Shown piece after piece: positions 1 through 8,457 of a DNA stretch of 64,000 nucleotides. Under the pieces are notes generated by a model. It saw nothing but the letters and a program-made list of their open reading frames with translations. It did not search any database and was not told where the DNA came from. Position 1 is the stretch's first letter; each line of letters starts with the position of its first letter. Source of the DNA: Phycisphaeraceae bacterium (GTDB taxonomy: Bacteria; Planctomycetota; Phycisphaerae; Phycisphaerales; SM1A02); assembly GCA_015709595.1 (NCBI GenBank), contig CP054178.1, positions 1,364,001 through 1,428,000 of the forward strand. Reading direction: 5' to 3'. The position numbers and the translations under genes are program-made.

Positions 1-50
1 CGGCGAAGCGGCCGTAGCGCGGGTGCGCACCGCTCGAGTCCGAGGCGTCA

Positions 51-113
51 GTGGCACGGGCATTCCGCCTGTGAACCCGATTGCAGTGGCGCAGGCGTCC
101 CGCCTGTGTGCGT
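51..113. repeat. Two hairpin repeats (type C) at the window start
   Basis: Two copies of a short inverted repeat of the form GTGGCRC(A/G)GGCG-tcc-CGCC(T/C)G lie close together. A further copy is at 7919-7944. The stems are 6-8 bp around a 3-nt loop. No convincing gene is present in positions 1-263; the open frames there lack database-like features and read through these repeats. Confidence 0.6.
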
Positions 114-263
114 CAGTTCACCACCAGATGCGAGAGACTCTCCCGATTCCCGCATTCACCGCCAAGCCGCGGAGAGCACGGACGTCGGAATCGCGGATGA
201 TTTCTCCCCGCCGCCTCGGTGGCCCCACGGTTCCATATGCCTCTGGGAATTCCAGGACAGTCG

Positions 264-725
264 CTACAGACCGTACTCCGCCCACGAGGTGGGCGTCTCG
301 GTCACGCGCACGCGCTCCAGCACCAGGTGTCGCGGCAGAGGGTACGCGGCGCCTTCGTCATCGTGGAACACCTGCCCCGACGCGATGGCCGCGGACAGAT
401 GATCGAACAGGCGCTTCGCCAGCACCTCGGTGGTGGGATCGACGTTGTCGAAGACCACCAGCCGCTGCTCCGACCCCTTGAGCCGCCCGATGAGCGGGTC
501 GCGGCTGTTGACGGCGAGCGCGTGATCGAACTGGTCAAGATACTCGCTCAGCGCCAGCTTGATCGCCTTGAAGTCGCACACCATGTCGCGCTCGTCCAGC
601 CGGTCGCTGGCCACGACCACATCCACCCGCCGCGAATGCCCGTGGGGGAAGCGGCAGCGACCCGGATGCTTGGAGAGCACGTGGCCCGTCTCGACGTGGA
701 ACGACTTGCAGATGCGGTACTTCAT
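264..725 (-). CDS. queD: 6-carboxytetrahydropterin synthase QueD
   Basis: QueD converts 7,8-dihydroneopterin triphosphate to 6-carboxytetrahydropterin, the second step towards preQ0 and queuosine or other 7-deazaguanines in the cytoplasm. The 153-residue product has the family's N-terminal strand, a zinc-binding His in GHVL and the C-x3-H-x-H motif (CRFPHGH), with an acidic/His pair near FDH in the middle. It is the last gene of a queC-queE-queD operon, 33 nt after queE. An in-frame GTG at 752 would add nine residues; I prefer the ATG at 725 because the protein then begins MKYRICKSF, as family members usually do. Neither start has a clear ribosome binding site. Confidence 0.88.
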   Translation of the reverse strand: MKYRICKSFHVETGHVLSKHPGRCRFPHGHSRRVDVVVASDRLDERDMVCDFKAIKLALSEYLDQFDHALAVNSRDPLIGRLKGSEQRLVVFDNVDPTTEVLAKRLFDHLSAAIASGQVFHDDEGAAYPLPRHLVLERVRVTETPTSWAEYGL

Positions 726-758
726 GGACGTGGAAGGCGTCGGATGCGCCACGGGGAA

Positions 759-1541
759 TCACGTGCCGCGGCGGTGGCCGAAGAGCTCGATGTGCAGACG
801 GTGACAGTATCGCCACCCGCGGCTGAGACAAAGCCCCAGCACCAGTTGCCGCCTGGCCTCGTCCGGCGGGGTGACGCCCTCGGGCATGAGCAGGATGTCC
901 TCCTTCGCCCATCCGCGCAGGCGGGCCAGGAGGGATTCGATCTCCGCCGCATCATCCGCGCGGGCGACGACGAACTTGAGCTGCCGCTCGGGGTGGGCGT
1001 CGATCAGTTGCTGCAGCGGCTCGATGTTGAGGCGGCGTTCCTCATGCCGCTTCAACCAGGCGCCATGCTCCGGGCCGGGGGTCGAGTTGGCGAGTTTCGG
1101 GCTGATCGACATCAGGTCGCACGTCACGGGCCGGAGAACCGTGCCTGCTGTCTCGATGGTGATGTGAAACCCCGCCTCGTGGAGTCGGCGCGTGAGTTCC
1201 GTCACCGGCTCGAAGATCATCGGCTCGCCGCCGGTGAGAACGACGTGGCGCACGCCCGACCGCCGCGCTTCATCCACCAGGGAGTCGATCGAGCGTGCCT
1301 CGCCCTCCGGGTTCCAGCTTGCATAGGGCGTGTCGCACCAGGCGCAGCGCAGGTTGCAGCCGCTGACGCGGATGAAGAACGACGGCATTCCGGCGAGTCT
1401 GCCCTCGCCCTGGATGGACGTGAACGTCTCGGCGATGGGAATCGCGTTGTGGATGGCGCGATGCCCCGCGTCGTGCGACGCCCCGACCCCTGCGGCGATC
1501 GAATCCCCGGTCGGTCGTTCTGATCCATCGCGCCCGCTCAT
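759..1541 (-). CDS. queE: 7-carboxy-7-deazaguanine synthase QueE (radical SAM)
   Basis: QueE is the radical-SAM enzyme that rearranges 6-carboxytetrahydropterin to 7-carboxy-7-deazaguanine. The 260-residue protein has the cluster-binding motif CNLRCAWC (Cys62, Cys66, Cys69), the short TSIQGEG substrate loop just before it, and the radical-SAM GGEP motif. The start overlaps the queC stop by ATGA, which implies translational coupling. About 30 residues before the conserved [11 protein letters not shown] are poorly conserved in kind and could be an overlong N-terminus, but the coupling supports this start. Confidence 0.92.
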   Translation of the reverse strand: MSGRDGSERPTGDSIAAGVGASHDAGHRAIHNAIPIAETFTSIQGEGRLAGMPSFFIRVSGCNLRCAWCDTPYASWNPEGEARSIDSLVDEARRSGVRHVVLTGGEPMIFEPVTELTRRLHEAGFHITIETAGTVLRPVTCDLMSISPKLANSTPGPEHGAWLKRHEERRLNIEPLQQLIDAHPERQLKFVVARADDAAEIESLLARLRGWAKEDILLMPEGVTPPDEARRQLVLGLCLSRGWRYCHRLHIELFGHRRGT

Positions 1542-2275
1542 GGCGCCACCCCGCCGACGTATTCGGTGGGATCCTCCACGCCCGCCTCGAGAAACCCCCG
1601 TGCCCGCAGGCGGCAGCTATCGCACCGCCCGCAGGCGCGGCCGTGCGCATCCGGGTCGTAGCAACTGAACGTCAGCCCGTAATCGACGCCCAACTCCGTC
1701 CCGCGATGAATGATCTGCGACTTGGTCCAATGCACCAGCGGCGCGTGGATGCGCAGCGGGCTGCCGGTGACGCCCGCCTTCGTGCCCAGGTTCGCCACGC
1801 GCTCGAACTGCTCCACGAACTCCGGGCGGCAGTCCGGGTAACCGGAGTAATCCAGCGCGTTGACGCCGATGAAGACATCCCGCGCCCCCAGCGGCTCGGC
1901 GAACGCCACCGCCAGCGACAGGAATACGAGGTTGCGGGCGGGAACGTAGGTGACGGGAATGATCCCGGGAGGAACGCCGTCGCGGGGCACTTCAGCGCCA
2001 GGGTCGGTCAGCGCGCTGCCGCCGAAGGAGCGCAGGTCGATCACCATCACCACGTGACGCGCCACGCCCAGTTGCCGGGCGATGCGCCGGGCGGCATCCA
2101 GTTCAAAACGGTGACGCTGGCCATAGTCAAAGGAGAGCGCGTGACACTCGAACCCCTCCGATCGGGCGATGGCCAGCGTGGTCGCGCTGTCCAGGCCGCC
2201 GGAAAGCAGGACGACGGCCCGGGGATTCGATTCCGCGGGTTGGGAGGGGGTGCGATCCACGGGTCTCCGGAACAA
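1538..2275 (-). CDS. queC: 7-cyano-7-deazaguanine synthase QueC
   Basis: QueC uses ATP and ammonia to turn 7-carboxy-7-deazaguanine into preQ0. The protein has the PP-loop SGGLDS at residues 25-30, a FDYGQRH motif, and a C-terminal zinc cluster ([17 protein letters not shown]). It is the first gene of the minus-strand queCED operon and is divergent from lipA with about 45 nt between starts. The longest frame begins with TTG at 2275; a GTG at 2260 is an equally good start and would remove five residues. queF and folE are not visible here, so the window does not show whether the end product is queuosine or a DNA modification. Confidence 0.93.
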   Translation of the reverse strand: MFRRPVDRTPSQPAESNPRAVVLLSGGLDSATTLAIARSEGFECHALSFDYGQRHRFELDAARRIARQLGVARHVVMVIDLRSFGGSALTDPGAEVPRDGVPPGIIPVTYVPARNLVFLSLAVAFAEPLGARDVFIGVNALDYSGYPDCRPEFVEQFERVANLGTKAGVTGSPLRIHAPLVHWTKSQIIHRGTELGVDYGLTFSCYDPDAHGRACGRCDSCRLRARGFLEAGVEDPTEYVGGVAP

Positions 2276-2320
2276 TAGGGGCGGGGATTCGGACTCACCA
2301 TCTTCCTATGATTTTCCCGC

Positions 2321-3460
2321 ATGTCGCCGGACCCCTCCACTCCTCCTTCGCCGGCCGGTTCATCGACTCCCGGCGGCGCCGGCGCCCCGAGTGAAGCCGC
2401 CATCGCCCGCACGCTGGCCCGCCACCCCCGCCCGCTGGGGGGCGACACGGCCCGGCACGTCGGCCCGCCCGTGCTGTCGCTCACCGGCATGGTGCTCAAC
2501 AACGCGCAGTCGCCCGTCAACCACGTGCGCCTCGGCCGCAAGCCCGACTGGCTCCGCGCCCGGGTGCCGGGCGGCGAAGGGTACAACCGGCTCAAGGCCA
2601 TCGTCGATGAGCACCGGCTGCACACCGTCTGCCAGGAAGCCAGTTGCCCCAACATGGGTGAATGCTGGAGCCGCGGCACCGCCACCATCATGATCCTGGG
2701 CGACGTCTGCACACGATCGTGCGGGTTCTGCAACGTCAAGACCGGCAAGCCGCTGCCCGCCGACCCGGATGAGCCGCGCCGAGTTGCGGCGTCGCTCGCC
2801 CTGATGGGGCTCAAACACGTGGTCATCACCTGCGTCGATCGGGATGACCTGCCGGACGGCGGAGCGGCGATCTGGGCCGAAACCATCCGCCGCGTGCATG
2901 AATCGTGCCCGCACATGTCGGTCGAGGTGCTGACAGGCGACTTCAAGGGTGATGCTGAAGCTCTGGGCGTGGTGCTGGCCGCGCGCCCGGAAATCTTCGC
3001 CCACAACTTCGAGACCGTGAAGCGCATGCACCCCGCCGTGCGCCCGCAGGCCCGCTACGAGCGCACCATGCAGGTGCTGCGTCAGGCCAGGGACGCCGGG
3101 CTGGTCACCAAGACCGGCCTCATGGTGGGCATCGGCGAACGGGACGACGAGGTGTTCGACCTCATGCGCGACATTCGCCAGCGCGCCCAGACGGACATTC
3201 TCACGATCGGGCAGTACCTGCAGCCCACGCGCAACCACCTGCCGATTTCGCGCTGGGTGACGCCCGACCAGTTCGCGGCGTACAAGGTCGAGGGGCTGCG
3301 GCTGGGCTTCCGCGTCGTGGAGTCCGGCCCGCTGGTGCGCAGTTCGTACCACGCCGAGGAGCAGGCCGAGCGTCTGAGCCCCGACCGACGCGAGACCGTG
3401 GAGATGATGGAGCGCCTGATCGCGGGGGCGAAGGGTGGAACAGCGAGGCGCCCGGCATGA
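2321..3460 (+). CDS. lipA: Lipoyl synthase
   Basis: LipA inserts two sulfurs into protein-bound octanoyl groups to make lipoyl cofactors for 2-oxoacid dehydrogenases and the glycine cleavage system. Both iron-sulfur motifs are present: the auxiliary cluster set Cys104, Cys109 and Cys115 (CQEASCPNMGEC) and the radical-SAM set Cys130, Cys134 and Cys137 (CTRSCGFC), with the usual C-terminal RSSYHAEE. At 379 residues it is longer than the usual 300-330 because of a Pro/Ser-rich N-terminal extension of about 60 residues; a later start is possible but none has an obvious ribosome binding site. The stop overlaps by ATGA the start of a degraded gene. Confidence 0.95.
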   Translation: MSPDPSTPPSPAGSSTPGGAGAPSEAAIARTLARHPRPLGGDTARHVGPPVLSLTGMVLNNAQSPVNHVRLGRKPDWLRARVPGGEGYNRLKAIVDEHRLHTVCQEASCPNMGECWSRGTATIMILGDVCTRSCGFCNVKTGKPLPADPDEPRRVAASLALMGLKHVVITCVDRDDLPDGGAAIWAETIRRVHESCPHMSVEVLTGDFKGDAEALGVVLAARPEIFAHNFETVKRMHPAVRPQARYERTMQVLRQARDAGLVTKTGLMVGIGERDDEVFDLMRDIRQRAQTDILTIGQYLQPTRNHLPISRWVTPDQFAAYKVEGLRLGFRVVESGPLVRSSYHAEEQAERLSPDRRETVEMMERLIAGAKGGTARRPA

Positions 3461-3720
3461 GCGACGGACTCGACGCATTTCGACTCGACCGCACGCATCT
3501 CTCCGTCGTGTCGATGCACGACCCGGATGACACCCCGCGCACTGGCTCACCCGACCCGTCGAGGAGCGCCTGGCGGCGCTGGAGTTCCTGCGGCAGCAGA
3601 TGTACGGTTACGATCCGCTGACCGCCCGACTTCGAAGAGTTCTTGCGGTGACTCGGCTCGATCGGAGTTGAGTACATGCTCGTGGGCGGCGACGCGGCGG
3701 CCTTGCATGCTCACCCGCTT
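3457..3720 (+). pseudogene. Frameshifted remnant of a two-gene nucleotidyltransferase cassette
   Basis: The start overlaps the lipA stop (ATGA). The frame opens as MSDGLDAFRLDRTHLSVV and runs to about 3530. The likely continuation, WLTRPVEERLAALEFLRQQ, lies in another frame and ends at about 3672. Directly after it, EYMLVGGDAAALHAH resembles the first strand of a minimal nucleotidyltransferase and is cut off where the convergent aldolase gene ends. This fits a common small-protein/nucleotidyltransferase pair reduced by a frameshift and truncation. Family assignment is from recall of the motif, not a search. Confidence 0.55.
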
Positions 3721-4373
3721 GTCTTGCCGCGCCCCACGGCGCCGATCGCGGCCCGCGCCCGCTGCTCGACCCGCTCGTAGTCGCCCGCCGCCAGGTCGTT
3801 GGGGTCGAAGAGCGTGTTCACGAACCCCACGGCGAAGGCCCCGGCCTTCAGCCACGCCGCCGCGTTGTTCTCATGCACGCCGTTGGTGGGCACGACGTTG
3901 AGGAACGGCATCGGGCCGAGGACGGCCTTGAGGTACTTCGGGCCGCTGTCCGGCGCGGGAAACAGCTTCTGAAGTCGCGCTCCGGCCCGGTGCGCTCGCA
4001 GCATCTCCGTGGGCGTGAACGTGCCGGGCATCACCGCCGCGTCGCGCTCCAGGGCCGCCGCGATGACCGCCTCGTCCACCACCGGCGACACCAGGAACAC
4101 CGCCCCGGCGTCCACGGCGGCGTGGGCCTCCTGCGGCGTCAGCACCGTGCCCGCGCCCACCACGATCTCCGGCCGCTTCGAAAACTCGCGGATCAGGTCC
4201 AGCGCGCCCGGCACCGTGAGCGTGAACTCGCACACTCGGAACCCGCCTCGGATCGCCGCCTCCATCGCCGGGGCGGCGGCGTCGCGCAGGTTGGTGCGCA
4301 GAATCGCGCTGGCGCGGGCCTCGGAGAAGAAACGAAGAAAGTCATCGGACGTCATGGGTTCGCTGATCCGCAT
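3711..4373 (-). CDS. eda: KDPG/KHG aldolase family protein
   Basis: Class I aldolase that would split 2-keto-3-deoxy-6-phosphogluconate (or 4-hydroxy-2-oxoglutarate) into pyruvate and an aldehyde. The 220-residue product matches the family length. Visible landmarks are the N-terminal SAILRTN strand, CEFTLTVPGAL with the catalytic Glu, VVGAGTVL, and the Schiff-base region KLFPAPDSGPKYLKAVLGPMP. The frame extends upstream, but that part is low-complexity Arg/Pro and is not family-like. I chose the ATG at 4373; an ATG at 4355 is the alternative. It is monocistronic and convergent with the lipA-side remnant. Confidence 0.87.
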   Translation of the reverse strand: MRISEPMTSDDFLRFFSEARASAILRTNLRDAAAPAMEAAIRGGFRVCEFTLTVPGALDLIREFSKRPEIVVGAGTVLTPQEAHAAVDAGAVFLVSPVVDEAVIAAALERDAAVMPGTFTPTEMLRAHRAGARLQKLFPAPDSGPKYLKAVLGPMPFLNVVPTNGVHENNAAAWLKAGAFAVGFVNTLFDPNDLAAGDYERVEQRARAAIGAVGRGKTSG

Positions 4374-4520
4374 CGGGTGAAGGAGCCGCTGGCCTCGGTC
4401 GCCCGCCGAGAGTCGAGGATTCGAGGGCGGCCGGGCGCTCCGCCTCGTGCGGGCTCGCGGCGACGCCCCCCATCGTACGGGCGCGGCGATCACGCGGCGC
4501 GACGCACAACGCCACGACGC

Positions 4521-7040
4521 TCAACAGGCACGCATGGAACGCCGCGTCGAGGCGGCGCTCGCGGTGAGCATGACGGGGCTGGCGGCGGCGGACGCTGCGC
4601 CCCCACGGTCGCGGTTCGATGAGTCGGCGGGGATCACGGTCACGCGCACGTGCTTGAACGTCGGGGTGCGCGACTCGCCGTCCACCGCGCGCGGCACGAG
4701 CACGTTGGCCTCTGGATAGTACATGGCGGCATTCCCCGGGCGGATGTCGATCGCCCGCGCCAGCACGCCGCGCATCACGCCGGTGTCGCTCCGCACGTCC
4801 ACCGGCTGATTCTCGCGCAATCCCAGCCGCTCGATGTCCTCGCGGGCCATGAGGATCACGTCCCGACGCTCCTGCCCGCGGTAGAGGTCTTCCTCCTCGT
4901 AGACCACGGTGTTGAACTGGCCCTCGGAGCGGATGGTCATGAGGCGGAGGGCGGGGGAATGTCGGTTCTCGGGTGTCGGTTGTCGATCGTCGGTGGCCCG
5001 GTTCGTCACGCCGAACGCGGGAATCGCCACGGGATGGAATCGGGCCTTGCGGGAATCCGTGGCGAACACCGGCTCGTGGAACACGCGACCCTGCACGTGG
5101 AACTCGCGCTTGCTCGAATCAATCGCGCCAATCGGCGCGTAGCCCGGCACGGTGGCGGAAATCGCCTGGCGGATTGCGCCGTGGTCGCGCAAGTGGTCGA
5201 AATCAACGTCGCCCAGGTCGCGCCGCCCGCCGTCGCCGCTCGCACGCTCTGCCAGCGCGGCGAAGGTCCGTCTGGCCAGTTCCGCGATGATCTCCACCTC
5301 GCTGCGCGGGCCGTCGAGCCGGCGCGGGCCCCCGTCGCTCAGACGCACGAAGTTGAACATCGACTCCTGCGTGGTTGGCTGCGGCTCCTCATCCCGCGCC
5401 AGCACGGGCAGCACCATCGTGCGTTGTCCAACGCCCCACGCGTGCCCCGTGTTGAGCGTGGTCGAGAGATACACAACAAGATCGACGTTGGCCAGCGCAC
5501 GCGCCGCGTACGCCGCATCGGGATTCGAGCCGAAGAGATTGCCGCCCAGGCAGAAGACCACGCGCAGCTTCCCCCCTGCGGCGCGCTCGATGCCCTCGAG
5601 CGTGTCCAGCCCCGGCCCGCGCGGCAGGGTGACGGCGAAGTACCGCTCGATCTTCTCCAGCATGTGCTGCTTGAGCGCGGGCACGGCTCCCACCGAGCCG
5701 ACGCCCTGCACGTTGCTGTGTCCCCGCAGCGGCAGCAGGCCCGCGCCCGGGCGGCCCACCATGCCTCGCAGCAGCGCCAGGTTGGCGATCATGCGCACGT
5801 TGTCCACGCCGTGCGCGTGGTGGGTGATGCCCATCGTCCAGCAGAACACCGCGTTGCCCGCCCGCGCGTAGAGCCGCGCCACGCGCTCCAGGTCCGCGCG
5901 GTTGACACCGCTCTCTCGTTCAATCACCCCCCATGCCGTCCCTCGCACGAGCCGCTCGAACGAGGCGAACCCTTCGGTGTGGGCGTCAATGAAGCGGGCA
6001 TCCGCCGCCCCCAGTTCCAGCACCGCTTTCGCCAGCCCCGTCAACAGGGCGATGTCGCCCCCGATGTGCGGCTGCAGGTATTCATCCGCGATACTCGACC
6101 CGAACAGCAGCGAGCGTGGGTCGCTGGGCACCTTGAAGCGCAGCAGTCCCAGTTCCTTGAGCGGATTGATCACCACCACCGAGCCGCCGCGCCGCTTGAT
6201 CTCGACAAGCGTGCGCATGAAGCGCGGGTGGTTGGACGCGGGGTTGCCGCCGATGAGGAAGAGCACATCGCCGTCGCCCAGCCGATCAAGATCTTCCAGT
6301 GTGATGGTCGCCGTGCCCGAGCCGGTCACGCTCGCCAGCCCCACGCCCGAGGCCTGGTGGCAGTAGTACGAGCAGTTGTTGATGTTGTTGGTGCCGTACA
6401 GCCGCGCGAAGAGATGCAGCAGGTACGCGGCCTCATTGCTGGAGCGCCCGCTGAAGTAGAAGAACGTTTCATCGGGCGGCGCCGCCGCCAGCGCGCGGGC
6501 GATGGTGTCCAGCGCCTCATCCCACGCGATGGGGCGGTAGTAGTCGCTGCGAGCGTGTGCCGCGGCCGTGCCGACCGCGCCAAGATGGTCCGATCCTGAA
6601 CCACGCACCGATGACTCGCCCGTCCGACCAGGCGGCGTCTTCGCGATTCCATCGTCTTCGGCGGAACGCTCGCACGGCTCACAGAGCCGTGGCACACCGG
6701 TCTCCATCATCACCGGCTCGACCAGCCGCCCCGCGGCCTCGAGTTCGCGGGGAGTCAGCGCCCGCAGTTGATCGAGCGAGAACGTCTCAAAGAACCGCGG
6801 GGCGATGCGGCCCTGCATGTCCGCCGCCATCGCCTGCACGGACTTCTTGCACACCTCGGGGAAGAGCCCGAGTTCGTTGACCATGCCGCCCTTCTGCCCG
6901 CCCATGCCCAGGGCGCAGGTCTTGCAGGCGTTGCGCGAGCGCAGCGCCCGCAGCATGCGCCACACCCCGCCCGCGGCGCGGGCCTTCCTGATCGTGTACC
7001 AGATGGCGGGCCAGCCGCCTGCGGCGGAAGGACGATGCAT
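4521..7040 (-). CDS. Molybdopterin oxidoreductase, FdhF/YdeP-type formate dehydrogenase-like
   Basis: Large molybdopterin-bis-guanine-dinucleotide enzyme of the formate dehydrogenase alpha/YdeP group, probably cytoplasmic since no Tat signal is seen. The N-terminus has the YdeP-like RNACKTCALGMGGQKGG segment instead of a four-cysteine ferredoxin site. The middle has the cofactor motifs GRSSNEAAYLL, NCSYYCHQASGVGL and GGNPASNHPRFM, and the C-terminus has the molydopterin-dinucleotide-binding barrel (RSEGQFNTVVYEEEDLYRG). Substrate is not certain. Residues about 111-167 are an extra segment that contains a translated hairpin repeat (GVPRLCEPCERS), see findings. The frame is open to 7136, but the family-like start is the ATG at 7040. 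No fdhD or moa gene is adjacent. Confidence 0.85.
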   Translation of the reverse strand: MHRPSAAGGWPAIWYTIRKARAAGGVWRMLRALRSRNACKTCALGMGGQKGGMVNELGLFPEVCKKSVQAMAADMQGRIAPRFFETFSLDQLRALTPRELEAAGRLVEPVMMETGVPRLCEPCERSAEDDGIAKTPPGRTGESSVRGSGSDHLGAVGTAAAHARSDYYRPIAWDEALDTIARALAAAPPDETFFYFSGRSSNEAAYLLHLFARLYGTNNINNCSYYCHQASGVGLASVTGSGTATITLEDLDRLGDGDVLFLIGGNPASNHPRFMRTLVEIKRRGGSVVVINPLKELGLLRFKVPSDPRSLLFGSSIADEYLQPHIGGDIALLTGLAKAVLELGAADARFIDAHTEGFASFERLVRGTAWGVIERESGVNRADLERVARLYARAGNAVFCWTMGITHHAHGVDNVRMIANLALLRGMVGRPGAGLLPLRGHSNVQGVGSVGAVPALKQHMLEKIERYFAVTLPRGPGLDTLEGIERAAGGKLRVVFCLGGNLFGSNPDAAYAARALANVDLVVYLSTTLNTGHAWGVGQRTMVLPVLARDEEPQPTTQESMFNFVRLSDGGPRRLDGPRSEVEIIAELARRTFAALAERASGDGGRRDLGDVDFDHLRDHGAIRQAISATVPGYAPIGAIDSSKREFHVQGRVFHEPVFATDSRKARFHPVAIPAFGVTNRATDDRQPTPENRHSPALRLMTIRSEGQFNTVVYEEEDLYRGQERRDVILMAREDIERLGLRENQPVDVRSDTGVMRGVLARAIDIRPGNAAMYYPEANVLVPRAVDGESRTPTFKHVRVTVIPADSSNRDRGGAASAAASPVMLTASAASTRRSMRAC
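6671..6698. repeat. Type A hairpin repeat inside the molybdoenzyme gene
   Basis: An inverted repeat with 8-bp arms CACGGCTC (6673-6680) and GAGCCGTG (6684-6691) and a 3-nt loop. It is identical in form to intergenic copies at 9436, 35107 and elsewhere, but here it lies in frame within a coding region. Confidence 0.8.
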
Positions 7041-7157
7041 GTCCAAGAGCGTACCAGACGGGATCGGATCGTGAACCCCATGAAACGCGGAACCGCCGCC
7101 AGCGAGGGACACACCCTCCGGCTCCAACACTGGCACGTCCGACCGACCGGCTGTACG

Positions 7158-7841
7158 ATGCCCATCATGATTCGTTCACGGCGGCGGACAGGTTGGTCGC
7201 TCCTTCATGCGTGGGTTCCGGCGGGGCTGGCGGCAATCTGGGTCGTCGGGCTGGGCGGCTGCGCCTCCAACTCCGGGCCCGAAGTGGTGATGGTGGACGG
7301 CTCGCGCTACGCCGAGGCCTTCGACGCCGCCGTCGAAGCCGCCCGGCGCGAGGGCATGCCCGCCACCCTGCGCGATCGGCGGTCAGGCGTCATCGAGACG
7401 GACGCCCGGCCCTCCGGCAGCATCTTCGAGCCGTGGAAGGCAGACGCCGCGTCCTCCACGCAGGCGTGGGAGCAGACGCTGCACTTTGAGCGGCGACGGG
7501 TGCGCTTCGAGTTCGCCCCCGCCGACCAGCCCCCGGTCGCGTTGACGCCGGACCAGCCCCTGACCGGGGCGGACCCATCCGGCGCGGCGGATGCGCCCAT
7601 CGACCTGACCACGCACGCGGGGCCCCTGCGACTGGTGGCGATCGTCACCATCGAACGGCACTACCGCACGGGCGACCGCCGTTCCACGTGGTCGCGTCGG
7701 ATTTCGTCCCAGTTCACCTACGGCCCCGGCGACGCCGACGCGACGCGACCCAACGCCTTCTGGACGCCCGTGGCCCGCGACGAAGCGTATGAGCGGCGCA
7801 TTCTGGCGACGGTGGAGAAGATGCTCGGCTCGGGCGGGTGA
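7158..7841 (+). CDS. Hypothetical lipoprotein
   Basis: I do not recognise a named family. The 227-residue product has an Arg-rich N-terminus, a hydrophobic stretch and a lipobox ending LGGC at about residue 33, so it is probably exported and lipid-anchored. The mature part begins with a YAEAFDAAVEAARREGM helix and has a beta-rich region with an Arg-rich pair of strands (FERRRVRFEF, RRSTWSRRISSQF), reminiscent of small planctomycete periplasmic proteins. Starts at 7158 (MPIM) or 7167 (MIRS) are both possible. Confidence 0.7.
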   Translation: MPIMIRSRRRTGWSLLHAWVPAGLAAIWVVGLGGCASNSGPEVVMVDGSRYAEAFDAAVEAARREGMPATLRDRRSGVIETDARPSGSIFEPWKADAASSTQAWEQTLHFERRRVRFEFAPADQPPVALTPDQPLTGADPSGAADAPIDLTTHAGPLRLVAIVTIERHYRTGDRRSTWSRRISSQFTYGPGDADATRPNAFWTPVARDEAYERRILATVEKMLGSGG

Positions 7842-7918
7842 CGGACGACGACAAGAAACGCCGCAACAGCGCGGACGTTCCCAGGAGCGCGGGGGTTTTC
7901 CGTGGCGCGGGGGATTCC

Positions 7919-7944
7919 CAGTGGCGCGGGCGTCCCGCCCGCGA
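7919..7944. repeat. Type C hairpin repeat
   Basis: Inverted repeat CGCGGGCG-tcc-CGCCCGCG preceded by GTGG, between two convergent genes. It could also serve as a bidirectional terminator, although no T-run follows it. Confidence 0.6.
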
Positions 7945-7947
7945 TCC

Positions 7948-8394
7948 TCAGTTCTGACTGGTGGACGACGCTTCCCCTGACTCCGGACCCACGCGCTCGC
8001 GCAACGCCCTGGCGCGCTCCAGCAGCGCCGCGGGGTCGTCGCTCTTTGGAGGCAGTTCGTAGTGCCAGTGGATGCGCGCGTGCGGCTCGCCCGGCGCCGC
8101 TTCGGCGATCAGGTCCAGACCGATTGTGTCCCACCACGGGGCGCGGGCCTTGCCCATCGTCACCAGCGGCTCGCGATCCGGGTGGACCAGACGCACGTCG
8201 TAATCGCCGTAGTAGAGGAAGTCCACTTCAACAGGCGTGCGCCCGACCTCGGTGTCGTTGAGGTACACCAGCGCGCCTTCCGGCTCGGACGTGATGAAGA
8301 TGGTGCGGCGGACGCAGCCCATCGAACTGGCCAACGCCAACGAGGCGAGCATCGCCGGACAGATCAACCTCAATGCGAACCAGGAGACGGGCAT
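7948..8394 (-). CDS. PEGA-domain lipoprotein
   Basis: The 148-residue product has a signal peptide with a lipobox-like SSMGC at about residues 23-27, then one PEGA domain (FITSEPEGALVYLNDTEVGRTPVEVDFLYYGDYDVRL). The PEGA fold is a short beta domain found in cell-surface proteins; here it is the main recognisable unit and its role is unknown. The start lies 63 nt from the divergent metallo-hydrolase start at 8458. The longer frame upstream is antisense to that gene and is rejected. Confidence 0.82.
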   Translation of the reverse strand: MPVSWFALRLICPAMLASLALASSMGCVRRTIFITSEPEGALVYLNDTEVGRTPVEVDFLYYGDYDVRLVHPDREPLVTMGKARAPWWDTIGLDLIAEAAPGEPHARIHWHYELPPKSDDPAALLERARALRERVGPESGEASSTSQN

Positions 8395-8457
8395 GGGTGG
8401 ATTGTACCAGATCATCGCGGGGGGCGGGCGAATCAGCCAGCCGCCGTACACTCCCCC

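Noticed and set aside
219-1523. A 434-residue plus-strand frame opposite queD and queE
   Set aside because: It is the antisense shadow of clear radical-SAM and QueD genes, common in GC-rich DNA.
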